Part shown: positions 9,297 to 17,665 of the stretch, piece after piece
How positions within the stretch are numbered: position 1 is the first letter of the stretch
How the letters are laid out: every line of letters begins with the position of its first letter
Made by a program: the position numbers and the translations under genes
Assembly: GCA_001938995.1 (NCBI GenBank)
Contig: MKZN01000007.1
Coordinates: 62,001 to 126,000 of the forward strand
Direction of reading: 5' to 3'
DNA length: 64,000 nucleotides
Origin: Bacillus pumilus
GTDB taxonomy: Bacteria > Bacillota > Bacilli > Bacillales > Bacillaceae
The notes under the pieces: generated by a model
Told to the model about the DNA's origin: nothing
Seen by the model: the letters and a program-made list of their open reading frames with translations, nothing else
Database searches by the model: none

Positions 9297-10159
9297 ACGT
9301 TGTGACCCATATACATGAGTTGAAAGAACTGATTCAGCAACATCAAAGGAAACAGCATTCAATCGGTTTTGTGCCAACAATGGGCTTCCTTCATGAAGGA
9401 CATCTGACGTTGGCAAAAGAAGCGAGAGACCACAATGACATTGTGGTAATGAGTATTTTTGTTAACCCTTTGCAATTTGGACCGAATGAGGACTTTGAAT
9501 CGTACCCAAGAGATATGAATAGAGATCAGCGTCTTGCAGAAGAAGCAGGAGTTGATATTTTATTTACACCTGATGTGAAAGAGATGTATCAAGGTGAACC
9601 TTCAATTACGATGACTGTTCAAAAGCGAGCAGATGTCTTATGCGGAAAGAAACGTCCTGGGCATTTCGATGGTGTTGTCACTGTGCTCACTAAGTTATTT
9701 CACCTTATTGAACCAACAAAAGTGTACTTTGGTTTAAAAGATGCACAACAAGTCGCAGTCATTGAAGCGTTGATTCAAGATTTCTTCTTCGATCTTCATC
9801 TTGTCGCAGTCCCAACAGTTCGCGAAGCGGACGGTTTAGCGAAAAGTTCAAGGAATGTGTATCTGTCTGAAAGAGAAAGGCAGGAAGCGCCTGCTCTTTA
9901 CAAGGCATTGAAACAAGGAGAAGTAGCTGTTGAAAAAGGTGAGCGTGATCCAAAGCGTATTTACCAGCTGATCGAGAAAGAACTTCTTCAAACAAGTGGT
10001 GAAATTGATTATATTGACATCTATTCATACCCTGAACTTGAACCACTTCAGCACTTGACAGGAAAAGTCATATTGGCGGTTGCTGTCAAATTTTCTAAAG
10101 CAAGACTGATTGATAATGTGATCTTCCATGTTCCTGAAAGCGGTGAAAAACTTGTATAG
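9293..10159 (+). CDS. panC: Pantoate-beta-alanine ligase (pantothenate synthetase)
   Basis: 288 residues. ATP-dependent condensation of pantoate with beta-alanine to pantothenate through a pantoyl-adenylate. Nucleotidyltransferase signature [15 protein letters not shown] (HIGH-type HEGH) near residues 26-40, [29 protein letters not shown] and the KMSKS-like [10 protein letters not shown]. Full length. Overlaps panB by 4 nt and panD by 8 nt, so the three subunits of the pathway are translationally coupled. Confidence 0.97.
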   Translation: MNVVTHIHELKELIQQHQRKQHSIGFVPTMGFLHEGHLTLAKEARDHNDIVVMSIFVNPLQFGPNEDFESYPRDMNRDQRLAEEAGVDILFTPDVKEMYQGEPSITMTVQKRADVLCGKKRPGHFDGVVTVLTKLFHLIEPTKVYFGLKDAQQVAVIEALIQDFFFDLHLVAVPTVREADGLAKSSRNVYLSERERQEAPALYKALKQGEVAVEKGERDPKRIYQLIEKELLQTSGEIDYIDIYSYPELEPLQHLTGKVILAVAVKFSKARLIDNVIFHVPESGEKLV

Positions 10160-10535
10160 AACCTTTATGACTTCGAAGCTCCATAAAGCAACAGTAACAG
10201 AAGCGAACTTACATTATGTAGGGAGTATTACAATCGATGAAGATTTGCTTGATGCAGCAGGCATGATGGCAAACGAAAAAGTACAAATTGTCAACAATCA
10301 TAATGGCGCTAGATTAGAAACATATATTATCCCAGGTGAGAGAAAAAGTGGTGTCATTTGTCTAAATGGGGCTGCGGCGAGGCTAGTCCAGCCGGGAGAT
10401 GAAGTCATTATTATTGCTTATGGCATGTTATCAGATGAAGAAGCGAAGACACATACACCGAAAGTGGTTGTGTTAAATAAACAAAATCAGATCGAACAAA
10501 TGATTGGGCAAGAGCCTGCGAGAACGATATTATAA
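10152..10535 (+). CDS. panD: Aspartate 1-decarboxylase proenzyme
   Basis: 127 residues from a TTG start at 10152. Makes beta-alanine for PanC. The start is fixed by the self-cleavage site: from this TTG, YVGS places Gly24-Ser25 exactly at the family position where backbone cleavage creates the catalytic pyruvoyl group. Other family segments are LYRTF...[11 protein letters not shown] and [16 protein letters not shown]. An in-frame ATG at 10128 inside panC would misplace the cleavage site by eight residues. Only a weak ribosome site (GGTG) is present, consistent with coupling to panC. Confidence 0.95.
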   Translation: MYRTFMTSKLHKATVTEANLHYVGSITIDEDLLDAAGMMANEKVQIVNNHNGARLETYIIPGERKSGVICLNGAAARLVQPGDEVIIIAYGMLSDEEAKTHTPKVVVLNKQNQIEQMIGQEPARTIL

Positions 10536-10550
10536 CGCAAGCATGTACAA

Positions 10551-10590
10551 ACAGAGCAGCTTCATGATCAGAGAAGCTGTTCTGTTATAT
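10551..10590 (+). terminator. Hairpin terminator after panD
   Basis: 13-bp stem (ACAGAGCAGCTTC with one G-T wobble against its partner) and a 9-nt loop, followed by a short T/A-rich segment. The weak T-run suggests partial readthrough into dinG. Confidence 0.6.
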
Positions 10591-10643
10591 TGCCCTGAGC
10601 GTGTTTCACTTCAGGTGGAACGAGGAATTGAGGTGTCCATTTT

Positions 10644-13436
10644 ATGGCCGATCAAAGGTTTGTTGTCGTTGATATTGAAACCACCGGGAATTCACCAAAA
10701 AAAGGTGATAAAATCATTCAAATTGCTGCGGTGGTCATTGAAAATGGACAAATTGTCGAACGGTATTCAAGGTATGTCAACCCAGGAAGGACGATCCCTG
10801 GATTTATTGAACAGCTCACAGGCATTAAACAGCACATGGTCGACGGCGCGGTGTTTTTTGAGGACATTGCCCAAGAGGTTTATGACCTCATACATGGTGC
10901 TTATTTTGTTGCGCACAATGTTCATTTTGACTTGAACTTTTTAAATGATGAACTAAAAGCATGCGGGAAAAATGAGCTAGATGTACTAGCAATTGATACA
11001 GTTGAGATTTCTAGAATTCTTTATCCTAAGCTTGAGGGTTACAAGTTAACTGAATTAAGTGAAGAGCTCATGCTTCCACATGACCACCCGCATCGAGCGG
11101 ATAGTGATGCGGAAGTTACTGCTATGTTATTTTTAACGCTGTTATCTAAATTGAAAAATACACCTTCAAACGTCTTAAAACAGTTTCGCCGATTATCACA
11201 ATTTCTACTTAGTGATATTGGCCTTTTAATGAAACAGTTTGAAACGGTACCTTCTAAGGACGAAGCTTCTTTAGTTGAAGTCGGGTCATTTGCAATTAAA
11301 AATATGACCGACAGTTCAGCTGAAACAACGTATACCATTGAGGCAGATGACGATCGATTATTTGAAGAAGTGAAAGACAAGCTTCCACAAACGGTAGAAG
11401 GTTATGAGGTCAGAAAAGGTCAACTCATGATGATGAATAAAGTGAGAGACGTGTTTCATGAAAGAGCTTACGCCTTAATTGAAGCAGCCCCAGGCATCGG
11501 AAAAACGCTGGCTTATCTTATTCCGGCTGCATTAGAAGCTAAGAAATCAGGAAAACCTGTCATTATAAGTACTTATTCCATACTATTGCAACAACAAATG
11601 CTCGAACGTGATGTACCCATTTTGAATCAACTGCTCCCATTTAAACCGAGCGCCTGTGTATTCAAAGGACGAGCGCATTATATATGTTTAGATAAGTTTG
11701 ACCATGTCTTGCATGAGGAAGATGATAACTATGATGTCGTCTTAACAAAAGCACAAATATTAATGTGGCTGCTTGAAACAAATACTGGTGATTTATCAGA
11801 ACTGAATTTACCGTCAGGCGCTGTGAATATAAAAGACCGAATTTCCTGTGTGCATATGCCATTTACATCAAAAAAACGGCATTTCAAGGAATACTGTTTC
11901 TATGAACGAGCAAAAAGAAAAGCGCAAACAGCGGACTTGATTTTAACGAATCACCGCTTGCTTTTATCACAGACTGAGGCATCCTCTATTTTTCAACATG
12001 CAGATGTATATGTGATCGATGAAGCGCATCATTTTGAGAAAACAGCAAATGAAACACTTGGTGACAGCACATCTTACATTCAGCTTCATGCAAAACTAAC
12101 ACAGCTTGGCTCCTTACAAGGTGGACTGTTAAAGAAATTGAAAAAGAGATTTCATGGAGCTGGGTTATCGACAGATACCTTTATTGAAATGGATGAGTAT
12201 ATTCAACAGCTTCAATTAGAAAGTGACGCGTTTTTTAGTACTGTCCACTCTTTTGTTAAAAAATCAAAACCAAAAGCAGAGATCAATCGTCTCATTTATA
12301 GGGTGCGTCATCATTCAAAACATGCACAGTGGAGACGAATCAAAGAGACAGCAAGTAAGCTTTGCTCATTGCTCATTGCTTGTGAGAAGTTGTATGAACA
12401 GCAAAAAAATGAATTACTTCAACAGGGAGATCAACTGTTAGATCAATTTGCTTTTGAAGCCGAAGAATACGACCAAGTCATGTCATTTTTGCATACATTT
12501 TGCAGCACATTGTACCGCTTTGTTTTTGAACCACAGAACGATGAAACAGTTTGGATTGAAATCGACGCAAAAGGTGCTAAAAACGCCGTGTTTATGTATG
12601 CACAACCATTAGATACAGGGGAACTGCTGGCTGATCGATTCTTTATGAATAAAAAGAGTGTCGTTCTTACATCAGGGACTTTGACAGTCAATCACCGCTT
12701 TGATTATTGTTTGGAACGATTCGGACTGCAAGATTTTTACCCTCAGCTTGTCAAAATTGATTCACCATTTGAATATGAGAAACAGCTGACGGTCGTTGTA
12801 CCAGAGGACATGCCACCGATTACAAACCGTGATGAACAAGATTATGCAAAACACGTGGCGAGATACATCAACATCATGGAAAAGCAGCATGATGCCAAAA
12901 TATTGGTCCTTTTTAATTCACATGAAATGTTAAAAATAGTTTATGAAAAATTGAGAACAGAAGGAATGCAATCAGCCCTTTTTGCACAAGGTCTGACAGG
13001 GGGAAGTCCTGTCAAATTAACGAAAATGTTCAAATTAGCCAATCAGGCAATATTGCTAGGTACCGGAAGCTTTTGGGAAGGAGTCGATTTCCCAGGGTCG
13101 GAGCTGACAACGGTCATGATGGCGAGACTTCCTTTTAGGCCGCCTGATTCACCGCTAATTGAAGCAAAATGTGATGCCGCTAAGAAGCAAGGGAAAAATC
13201 CATTTAAAACGGTCGCTCTTCCAGAAGCTGTGTTAACCTTTAAACAAGGGGCAGGGCGCTTGCTTCGCTCTGAGAAAGATATTGGTACATTGGTCATCTT
13301 AGATCGCCGAGTGAAAACCGCTTCATATGGAAAGCTATTTTTAGAGTCGCTTTCACATGCGCCTGTATACGAAATGTCAAAAGAGTCACTCGCAGCGTAT
13401 ATAGATAAGCTAAACAACGAAAAGCCGCTGTCTTAA
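10644..13436 (+). CDS. dinG: DinG-type ATP-dependent helicase with N-terminal 3'-5' exonuclease domain
   Basis: 930 residues. The first about 165 form a DnaQ/RNase T-like exonuclease (VDIETTG near residue 9, HNVHFDLNFL, HRADSDAEVT), followed by an XPD/DinG superfamily 2 helicase with Walker A APGIGKT near 283, DEAHHFE, and C-terminal GSFWEGVDFPG and QGAGRLLRSEKD. This exonuclease fusion is typical of Firmicutes DinG; the S. aureus homologue is reported to act as a nuclease rather than helicase. Three cysteine positions (HYIC, RISC, EYC) lie in the zone where E. coli DinG holds an Fe-S cluster, but the fourth is not clear. No LexA box is seen upstream. Confidence 0.93.
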   Translation: MADQRFVVVDIETTGNSPKKGDKIIQIAAVVIENGQIVERYSRYVNPGRTIPGFIEQLTGIKQHMVDGAVFFEDIAQEVYDLIHGAYFVAHNVHFDLNFLNDELKACGKNELDVLAIDTVEISRILYPKLEGYKLTELSEELMLPHDHPHRADSDAEVTAMLFLTLLSKLKNTPSNVLKQFRRLSQFLLSDIGLLMKQFETVPSKDEASLVEVGSFAIKNMTDSSAETTYTIEADDDRLFEEVKDKLPQTVEGYEVRKGQLMMMNKVRDVFHERAYALIEAAPGIGKTLAYLIPAALEAKKSGKPVIISTYSILLQQQMLERDVPILNQLLPFKPSACVFKGRAHYICLDKFDHVLHEEDDNYDVVLTKAQILMWLLETNTGDLSELNLPSGAVNIKDRISCVHMPFTSKKRHFKEYCFYERAKRKAQTADLILTNHRLLLSQTEASSIFQHADVYVIDEAHHFEKTANETLGDSTSYIQLHAKLTQLGSLQGGLLKKLKKRFHGAGLSTDTFIEMDEYIQQLQLESDAFFSTVHSFVKKSKPKAEINRLIYRVRHHSKHAQWRRIKETASKLCSLLIACEKLYEQQKNELLQQGDQLLDQFAFEAEEYDQVMSFLHTFCSTLYRFVFEPQNDETVWIEIDAKGAKNAVFMYAQPLDTGELLADRFFMNKKSVVLTSGTLTVNHRFDYCLERFGLQDFYPQLVKIDSPFEYEKQLTVVVPEDMPPITNRDEQDYAKHVARYINIMEKQHDAKILVLFNSHEMLKIVYEKLRTEGMQSALFAQGLTGGSPVKLTKMFKLANQAILLGTGSFWEGVDFPGSELTTVMMARLPFRPPDSPLIEAKCDAAKKQGKNPFKTVALPEAVLTFKQGAGRLLRSEKDIGTLVILDRRVKTASYGKLFLESLSHAPVYEMSKESLAAYIDKLNNEKPLS

Positions 13437-13446
13437 GCGGCCTTTA
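13424..13446 (+). terminator. Terminator overlapping the dinG stop
   Basis: GCCGCT/AGCGGC stem with a 6-nt loop that contains part of the TAA stop, then CTTT. Short T-run, so moderate strength. Confidence 0.6.
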
Positions 13447-13568
13447 GCTGGTGTGGGTTTGGAGTTAATTTATCTTAACGGCTTCTGTTGTTCCGTTGTA
13501 AAAATAGTATCGGTTCGCACGCAGCAAAGTATGACTAACAATATTTACGTACCGAGGAGGAATTAGAA

Positions 13569-13739
13569 GTGGAAAGTAAAATAGAGGTACTTTCAACAGT
13601 TCAACTTCAGCATTCAGAAGACCTTTACAAAGTCGTTGATTTGTTGAACAGAACGCTTAAAAGAGAAGATCTCATGTTTGGTTTAGCATTAGATCAGGAA
13701 GATCAAAATCAGGCGATATTTACAATTTATCGCACATAG
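13569..13739 (+). CDS. ypmA: YpmA, DUF4264 small protein
   Basis: 56 residues from GTG 13569 with an excellent ribosome site (GAGGAGG, 8-nt spacing). The protein begins MESKIEVL and ends FTIYRT, with LNRTLKREDLMFGLALDQED in the middle, the pattern of the conserved Bacillus YpmA family. Function unknown; soluble, no membrane segment. Followed by tseB 12 bp downstream, as in B. subtilis. It is shorter than most gene-prediction cut-offs and easily missed. Confidence 0.9.
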   Translation: MESKIEVLSTVQLQHSEDLYKVVDLLNRTLKREDLMFGLALDQEDQNQAIFTIYRT

Positions 13740-13751
13740 GGGAAGCTTAAG

Positions 13752-14237
13752 ATGAAAAGAATAGTCTGGGTGATCTCGTCCATTGTCGCTCTCATTTTGT
13801 TGATTGGCATCATTAGCTTTACTTGGATTTATCAAATTGCCATGGGTCAAAAAGAACAAGGTCATGAGGCCGCCGCCGAACGAGCAAAAGAACAAGCGAA
13901 ATTAGTACAGATTGAAGAAGTGGAAACTTTTGTAGGGAAAGAAAAACAATTTATTGTTGAAGGTTTAAACAAGCAAAAAGAAACGACTTATGTATGGGTT
14001 CCAGCCAGCAAAAAAGAAAAAGTGATCATAAAGAAAGCAAAAGAAGGCATTACTTCTAATCAAGCGGTGCAAGCCGTTCAAAAGGAGAACACCGTCTCTA
14101 AATTAAAGGACGCCAAATTAGCAAGAGAAGGTGACGTGCTCCTTTGGGAAGTGACGTATTTAAACGAAAATAATCAGTATAGTTTCAGCTATGTCGATTT
14201 TACGACTGGACGGGTCGAAAAAAATTTAACACCGTAG
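13752..14237 (+). CDS. tseB: Cell wall elongation regulator TseB (YpmB)
   Basis: 161 residues: one N-terminal membrane anchor (residues about 4-28, WVISSIVALILLIGIISF) and an extracytoplasmic part with DUF5590/PepSY-like repeats (YVWVPASKKEKVIIKKA, LLWEVTYLNENNQYSFSYVDF). In B. subtilis YpmB was renamed TseB after work linking it to beta-lactam (tebipenem) sensitivity and to control of PBP2A in sidewall synthesis. Lies in an operon with ypmA. In B. subtilis the next gene is aspB; here asnS follows directly with its own promoter. Confidence 0.88.
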   Translation: MKRIVWVISSIVALILLIGIISFTWIYQIAMGQKEQGHEAAAERAKEQAKLVQIEEVETFVGKEKQFIVEGLNKQKETTYVWVPASKKEKVIIKKAKEGITSNQAVQAVQKENTVSKLKDAKLAREGDVLLWEVTYLNENNQYSFSYVDFTTGRVEKNLTP

Positions 14238-14253
14238 TTTCTTCCGTCTGCCG

Positions 14254-14283
14254 TTGACCATGCTGATTTAGAACAGTTATAAT
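14254..14283 (+). promoter_or_regulatory. sigma A promoter of asnS
   Basis: TTGACC, 18-bp spacer, TATAAT, about 55 bp upstream of the asnS start. The short transcribed leader has no room for a T-box. Confidence 0.7.
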
Positions 14284-14347
14284 ATAATGTATGACAAAAG
14301 AATCACACCTGCTAAGGGTGAGTTTCTTTCTGGCTTTGGAGGGAAAT

Positions 14348-15643
14348 ATGTTGAAAACAACAATTAATCAAGTGTACAAACACGTCGATGAAGAAGTCAC
14401 CATTGGCGCATGGATTGCGAATAAACGATCAAGCGGTAAAATAGCCTTTTTGCAATTACGTGACGGGTCAGGTTTTATACAAGGAGTAGTTGTAAAAGCA
14501 GAAGTGGAAGAAGACGTCTTTAAACTTGCGAAATCAGTCACACAAGAAACATCTGTCTATGTGACAGGTAAAGTGACAAAAGATGAACGTTCTCCGCTTG
14601 GCTTTGAGCTACAAGTCACATCCATCGAAGTGATTCACGAAGCAACGGATTATCCTATCACACCAAAAGAACATGGAACAGAGTTCTTAATGGATCATCG
14701 CCATCTATGGCTGCGTTCCAAAAAACAGCATGCGATCATGAAAATTCGTAATGAAATCATTCGTGCTACATATGAGTTTTTCCATCAAGAGGGCTTCGTT
14801 AAAGTGGATCCACCAATTTTAACTGGAAGCGCACCAGAAGGAACAACTGAACTGTTCGCTACCAAGTATTTTGATGAAGATGCTTATTTGTCTCAAAGTG
14901 GCCAGCTTTATATGGAAGCTGCTGCGATGGCACTAGGAAAAGTATTCTCATTTGGTCCAACATTTAGAGCTGAAAAATCTAAAACGAAGCGTCATTTAAT
15001 CGAATTTTGGATGATTGAGCCGGAGTTGGCGTTTGTTGAATTTGATGAAAACCTTGAATATCAACAAAATTACGTATCATATATTGTGCAAAGTGTGCTA
15101 GAAAACTGTAAAGTAGAACTGCATACACTTGGTCGTGATACGTCTAAATTAGAGAATATTAAGGCACCATTCCCGCGTATTACGTATGATGAAGCTCTTA
15201 AATTCTTGAAAGATAAAGGTTTTGATGACGTTGAATGGGGAGATGACTTTGGAGCGCCTCATGAAACAGCGATTGCCGAGAGTTATGATAAACCTGTGTT
15301 TATTACGCATTACCCAACATCATTAAAACCATTTTATATGCAACCAGCGCCAGACCGTGATGACGTAGTGCTATGTGCAGACTTAATTGCACCAGAAGGC
15401 TATGGAGAAATTATCGGTGGTTCTGAGCGTGTCCATGATTTAGCATTGCTTGAAGCAAGATTAAAAGAACACGGGTTAGATGAAGAAACATACAAATGGT
15501 ACACAGAATTGAGACAATACGGTTCTGTACCGCATTCTGGTTTTGGTCTTGGACTTGAACGAACTGTTGCATGGATTAGTGGAGCGCCACATGTGCGTGA
15601 AACCATTCCATTCCCAAGATTATTGAACCGTTTATATCCGTAA
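14348..15643 (+). CDS. asnS: Asparaginyl-tRNA synthetase
   Basis: 431 residues, class IIb synthetase charging tRNA-Asn. N-terminal OB-fold anticodon domain (residues 1-110, [22 protein letters not shown]), then the catalytic core with motif 2-type [21 protein letters not shown] and motif 3 [16 protein letters not shown] 14348 has GGAGGGA upstream and matches homologous N termini; an ATG at 14291 in the same frame would fall inside the likely leader. Unlike B. subtilis, where aspB precedes asnS, this copy has its own promoter directly after tseB. Confidence 0.97.
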   Translation: MLKTTINQVYKHVDEEVTIGAWIANKRSSGKIAFLQLRDGSGFIQGVVVKAEVEEDVFKLAKSVTQETSVYVTGKVTKDERSPLGFELQVTSIEVIHEATDYPITPKEHGTEFLMDHRHLWLRSKKQHAIMKIRNEIIRATYEFFHQEGFVKVDPPILTGSAPEGTTELFATKYFDEDAYLSQSGQLYMEAAAMALGKVFSFGPTFRAEKSKTKRHLIEFWMIEPELAFVEFDENLEYQQNYVSYIVQSVLENCKVELHTLGRDTSKLENIKAPFPRITYDEALKFLKDKGFDDVEWGDDFGAPHETAIAESYDKPVFITHYPTSLKPFYMQPAPDRDDVVLCADLIAPEGYGEIIGGSERVHDLALLEARLKEHGLDEETYKWYTELRQYGSVPHSGFGLGLERTVAWISGAPHVRETIPFPRLLNRLYP

Positions 15644-15652
15644 GACTAGAAA

Positions 15653-15675
15653 GCCTCCAATATTGGAGGCTTTTT
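15653..15675 (+). terminator. Terminator after asnS
   Basis: Near-perfect palindrome GCCTCCAA/TTGGAGGC followed by five T. Confidence 0.85.
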
Positions 15676-15685
15676 CAAACGTCTT

Positions 15686-15718
15686 TTGACAGGCACGTGA
15701 AATAAAACGTGATATACT
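15686..15718 (+). promoter_or_regulatory. Putative extended -10 promoter of dnaD
   Basis: TTGACA and TGATATACT (TGn plus TATACT) are both present but separated by 21 bp, longer than optimal. The extended -10 may compensate. The spacer contains a small inverted repeat CACGTG/ACGTGA. Confidence 0.5.
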
Positions 15719-15739
15719 TAGGGTGAAGAGGTGTATCCG

Positions 15740-16444
15740 ATGAATAGGCAACAATTTATTGATATGCAGCAAATGGGATCGACAAGTTTGCCTAATTTGC
15801 TGATTGCTCATTACGAGCAGTTAGGATTAAATGAATCACAAATGATGGTGATGTTAAAAATTAAGATGAATGAAGAAAAGGGCGTGTTCTTTCAAACGTT
15901 TGAAGAACTTTCATCTGGTATGACCATCACAGCGGAAGAATGTGCCTATATGGTCCAACACTTGATCCAAAAGGGGTTTCTTACGATTCAACCGTTTGAG
16001 GATGGATCTGGTATTCAGCATGATCGATACTCAGTAGAACCTCTATGGGGCATGTTATATGACTTCTTAGAGGCGAAACAGATGAAAGAAAAACAAAAGA
16101 GTGATGTGCATGCGGAAAAATCTTTATATGCCTTATTTGAAGATGAATTTGGAAGACCGCTATCTCCTCTTGAAGGAGAAACGCTCTCTATATGGATGGA
16201 TCAAGACCACCATGATGCTGCGATGATTCGTCTCGCCTTAAGAGAAGCGGTCTTATCAGGGAAATTAAATTTTCGCTACATCGACCGTATATTGTTTGAA
16301 TGGAAAAAGAAAGGGCTGAAAACAGCGGAAGAAGCGAGAGAACATAGCCAGCATTTCCGTTCGCAACAAAAAGCACCACCATCAAATGAAGAGACTTCAG
16401 CTTATAAACGACAAGTTCCTTTTTATAATTGGCTGGAACAATAA
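15740..16444 (+). CDS. dnaD: Primosomal / initiation protein DnaD
   Basis: 234 residues. Acts in replication initiation at oriC and PriA-dependent restart, remodelling DNA before helicase loading by DnaB/DnaI/DnaC. N-terminal winged-helix oligomerisation domain (1-100) and C-terminal DnaB2/DnaD domain with the YxxxIxxxW signature visible as YIDRILFEWKKKGLKT (about 178-193); it ends YKRQVPFYNWLEQ like other Bacillus DnaD. ATG 15740 was chosen over GTG 15731 because GAAGAGGTG then sits at ribosome-site distance. First gene of the dnaD-nth-ypoC operon. Confidence 0.95.
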   Translation: MNRQQFIDMQQMGSTSLPNLLIAHYEQLGLNESQMMVMLKIKMNEEKGVFFQTFEELSSGMTITAEECAYMVQHLIQKGFLTIQPFEDGSGIQHDRYSVEPLWGMLYDFLEAKQMKEKQKSDVHAEKSLYALFEDEFGRPLSPLEGETLSIWMDQDHHDAAMIRLALREAVLSGKLNFRYIDRILFEWKKKGLKTAEEAREHSQHFRSQQKAPPSNEETSAYKRQVPFYNWLEQ

Positions 16445-16461
16445 CCAATAAAGGAGAAGGC

Positions 16462-17124
16462 ATGTTATCAAAAAAGCAAATCAATGAGTGTTTAGAGATC
16501 ATAGGAGACATGTTTCCAGAAGCAGAGTGTGAGCTAGTTCATTCCAATCCATTTGAACTTGTTATTGCAGTAGCGCTCTCGGCTCAATGTACGGATGTTC
16601 TTGTAAACAAAGTGACCAAAACCTTATTTCAAAAATATAAAACACCAGAGGATTATTTAAGTGTACCCCTTGAAGAATTGCAGCAAGATATTCGCTCAAT
16701 CGGTTTATATCGCAATAAGGCGAAGAACATCCAAAAATTGAGTGAAATGTTGATTGAAGATTTTGGCGGTGAAGTGCCAAAAGACCGAGACGAACTTGTC
16801 AAGCTCCCTGGTGTTGGTCGGAAAACAGCAAATGTTGTCGTATCCGTTGCTTTTGGAGTTCCGGCAATTGCTGTCGATACACACGTCGAACGCGTCAGTA
16901 AACGACTTGGTATTTGCCGCTGGAAGGATTCTGTTCTTGAGGTAGAACAGACGTTAATGAAGAAGGTGCCAAAAGAAGATTGGTCAGTGACACATCATCG
17001 GCTCATCTTTTTTGGAAGATACCACTGCAAGGCGCAGCGACCACAATGCGGGTCATGTCCACTTCTAGAAATGTGTAGAGAAGGGCAGAAGAGGCTGAAA
17101 AAAGGGCTGGTGAAGCTGGCATGA
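16462..17124 (+). CDS. nth: Endonuclease III
   Basis: 220 residues. Bifunctional DNA glycosylase/AP lyase for oxidised pyrimidines. Helix-hairpin-helix LPGVGRKTANVV with the catalytic Lys (near residue 120), the catalytic Asp in VDTHVERVSKRLG, and a C-terminal [4Fe-4S] motif C-x6-C-x2-C-x5-C (HCKAQRPQCGSCPLLEMC). ATG 16462 follows AAGGAGAAGG. Located 17 bp after dnaD and overlapping ypoC by 4 nt. Confidence 0.97.
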   Translation: MLSKKQINECLEIIGDMFPEAECELVHSNPFELVIAVALSAQCTDVLVNKVTKTLFQKYKTPEDYLSVPLEELQQDIRSIGLYRNKAKNIQKLSEMLIEDFGGEVPKDRDELVKLPGVGRKTANVVVSVAFGVPAIAVDTHVERVSKRLGICRWKDSVLEVEQTLMKKVPKEDWSVTHHRLIFFGRYHCKAQRPQCGSCPLLEMCREGQKRLKKGLVKLA

Positions 17125-17630
17125 ATGCTGCATCTGTTTTCACTTCATATGTCGAGACACTAAAAGAAAATCCGATCGAGTTGAAAGATGATCGTTTAGA
17201 CAGTCTAAGAACAAATCCGCTGGCGTATGATCTATCTTCAGAGCTTTACACAGGAAATCTACCATGGGAGCAGACCGAAGAATTTGTTCCTTTGATGTTT
17301 GACCTTTGGGATGAATTAAAAGACAAAATGCTTCCACGCTTTCAAACAAGAAAATCCCGCTGTGAAGAAAAAGATATGCTACAGGGCATTGTTGGAATGG
17401 TGGCTGTATTTTACTGGATCAAAGAGGAGCGGTTCCTCACGTTAGATTGGGAAGAAATCAAGCAGCAGACTTTTCCTGTGGCGCCCATTAATTGGACAGA
17501 GCGATTAGACTTTATTTTATTAAAACCTACACAGTACCACTGTTTTATTCAATTGGACGAGCTCTATACAGAGTTGAAAAAGCAGTATGGGAAATACGAG
17601 GTACTGAAAAAGTTAAAACAGACACGTTAA
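17121..17630 (+). CDS. ypoC: YpoC family protein, unknown function
   Basis: 169 residues, soluble, alpha-helical and acidic, with no recognised catalytic motif. Identified by position (third gene of dnaD-nth-ypoC in Bacillus) and by the NLPWEQTEEFVPLMFDLW and LDFILLKPTQYHCFIQLDELY segments, which I take as family-typical. The ATG start lies inside the nth stop (ATGA), so translation is coupled. Ends at a strong terminator shared with ponA on the other strand. Confidence 0.8.
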   Translation: MNAASVFTSYVETLKENPIELKDDRLDSLRTNPLAYDLSSELYTGNLPWEQTEEFVPLMFDLWDELKDKMLPRFQTRKSRCEEKDMLQGIVGMVAVFYWIKEERFLTLDWEEIKQQTFPVAPINWTERLDFILLKPTQYHCFIQLDELYTELKKQYGKYEVLKKLKQTR

Positions 17631-17663
17631 AAAAGCACTTGCCATATGGGGCAAGTGCTTTTT
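17631..17663. terminator. Bidirectional terminator between ypoC and ponA
   Basis: 13-bp perfect stem (AAAAGCACTTGCC with its complement), 6-nt loop, T-runs on both strands, between convergent genes. Confidence 0.9.
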
Positions 17664-17665
17664 GG

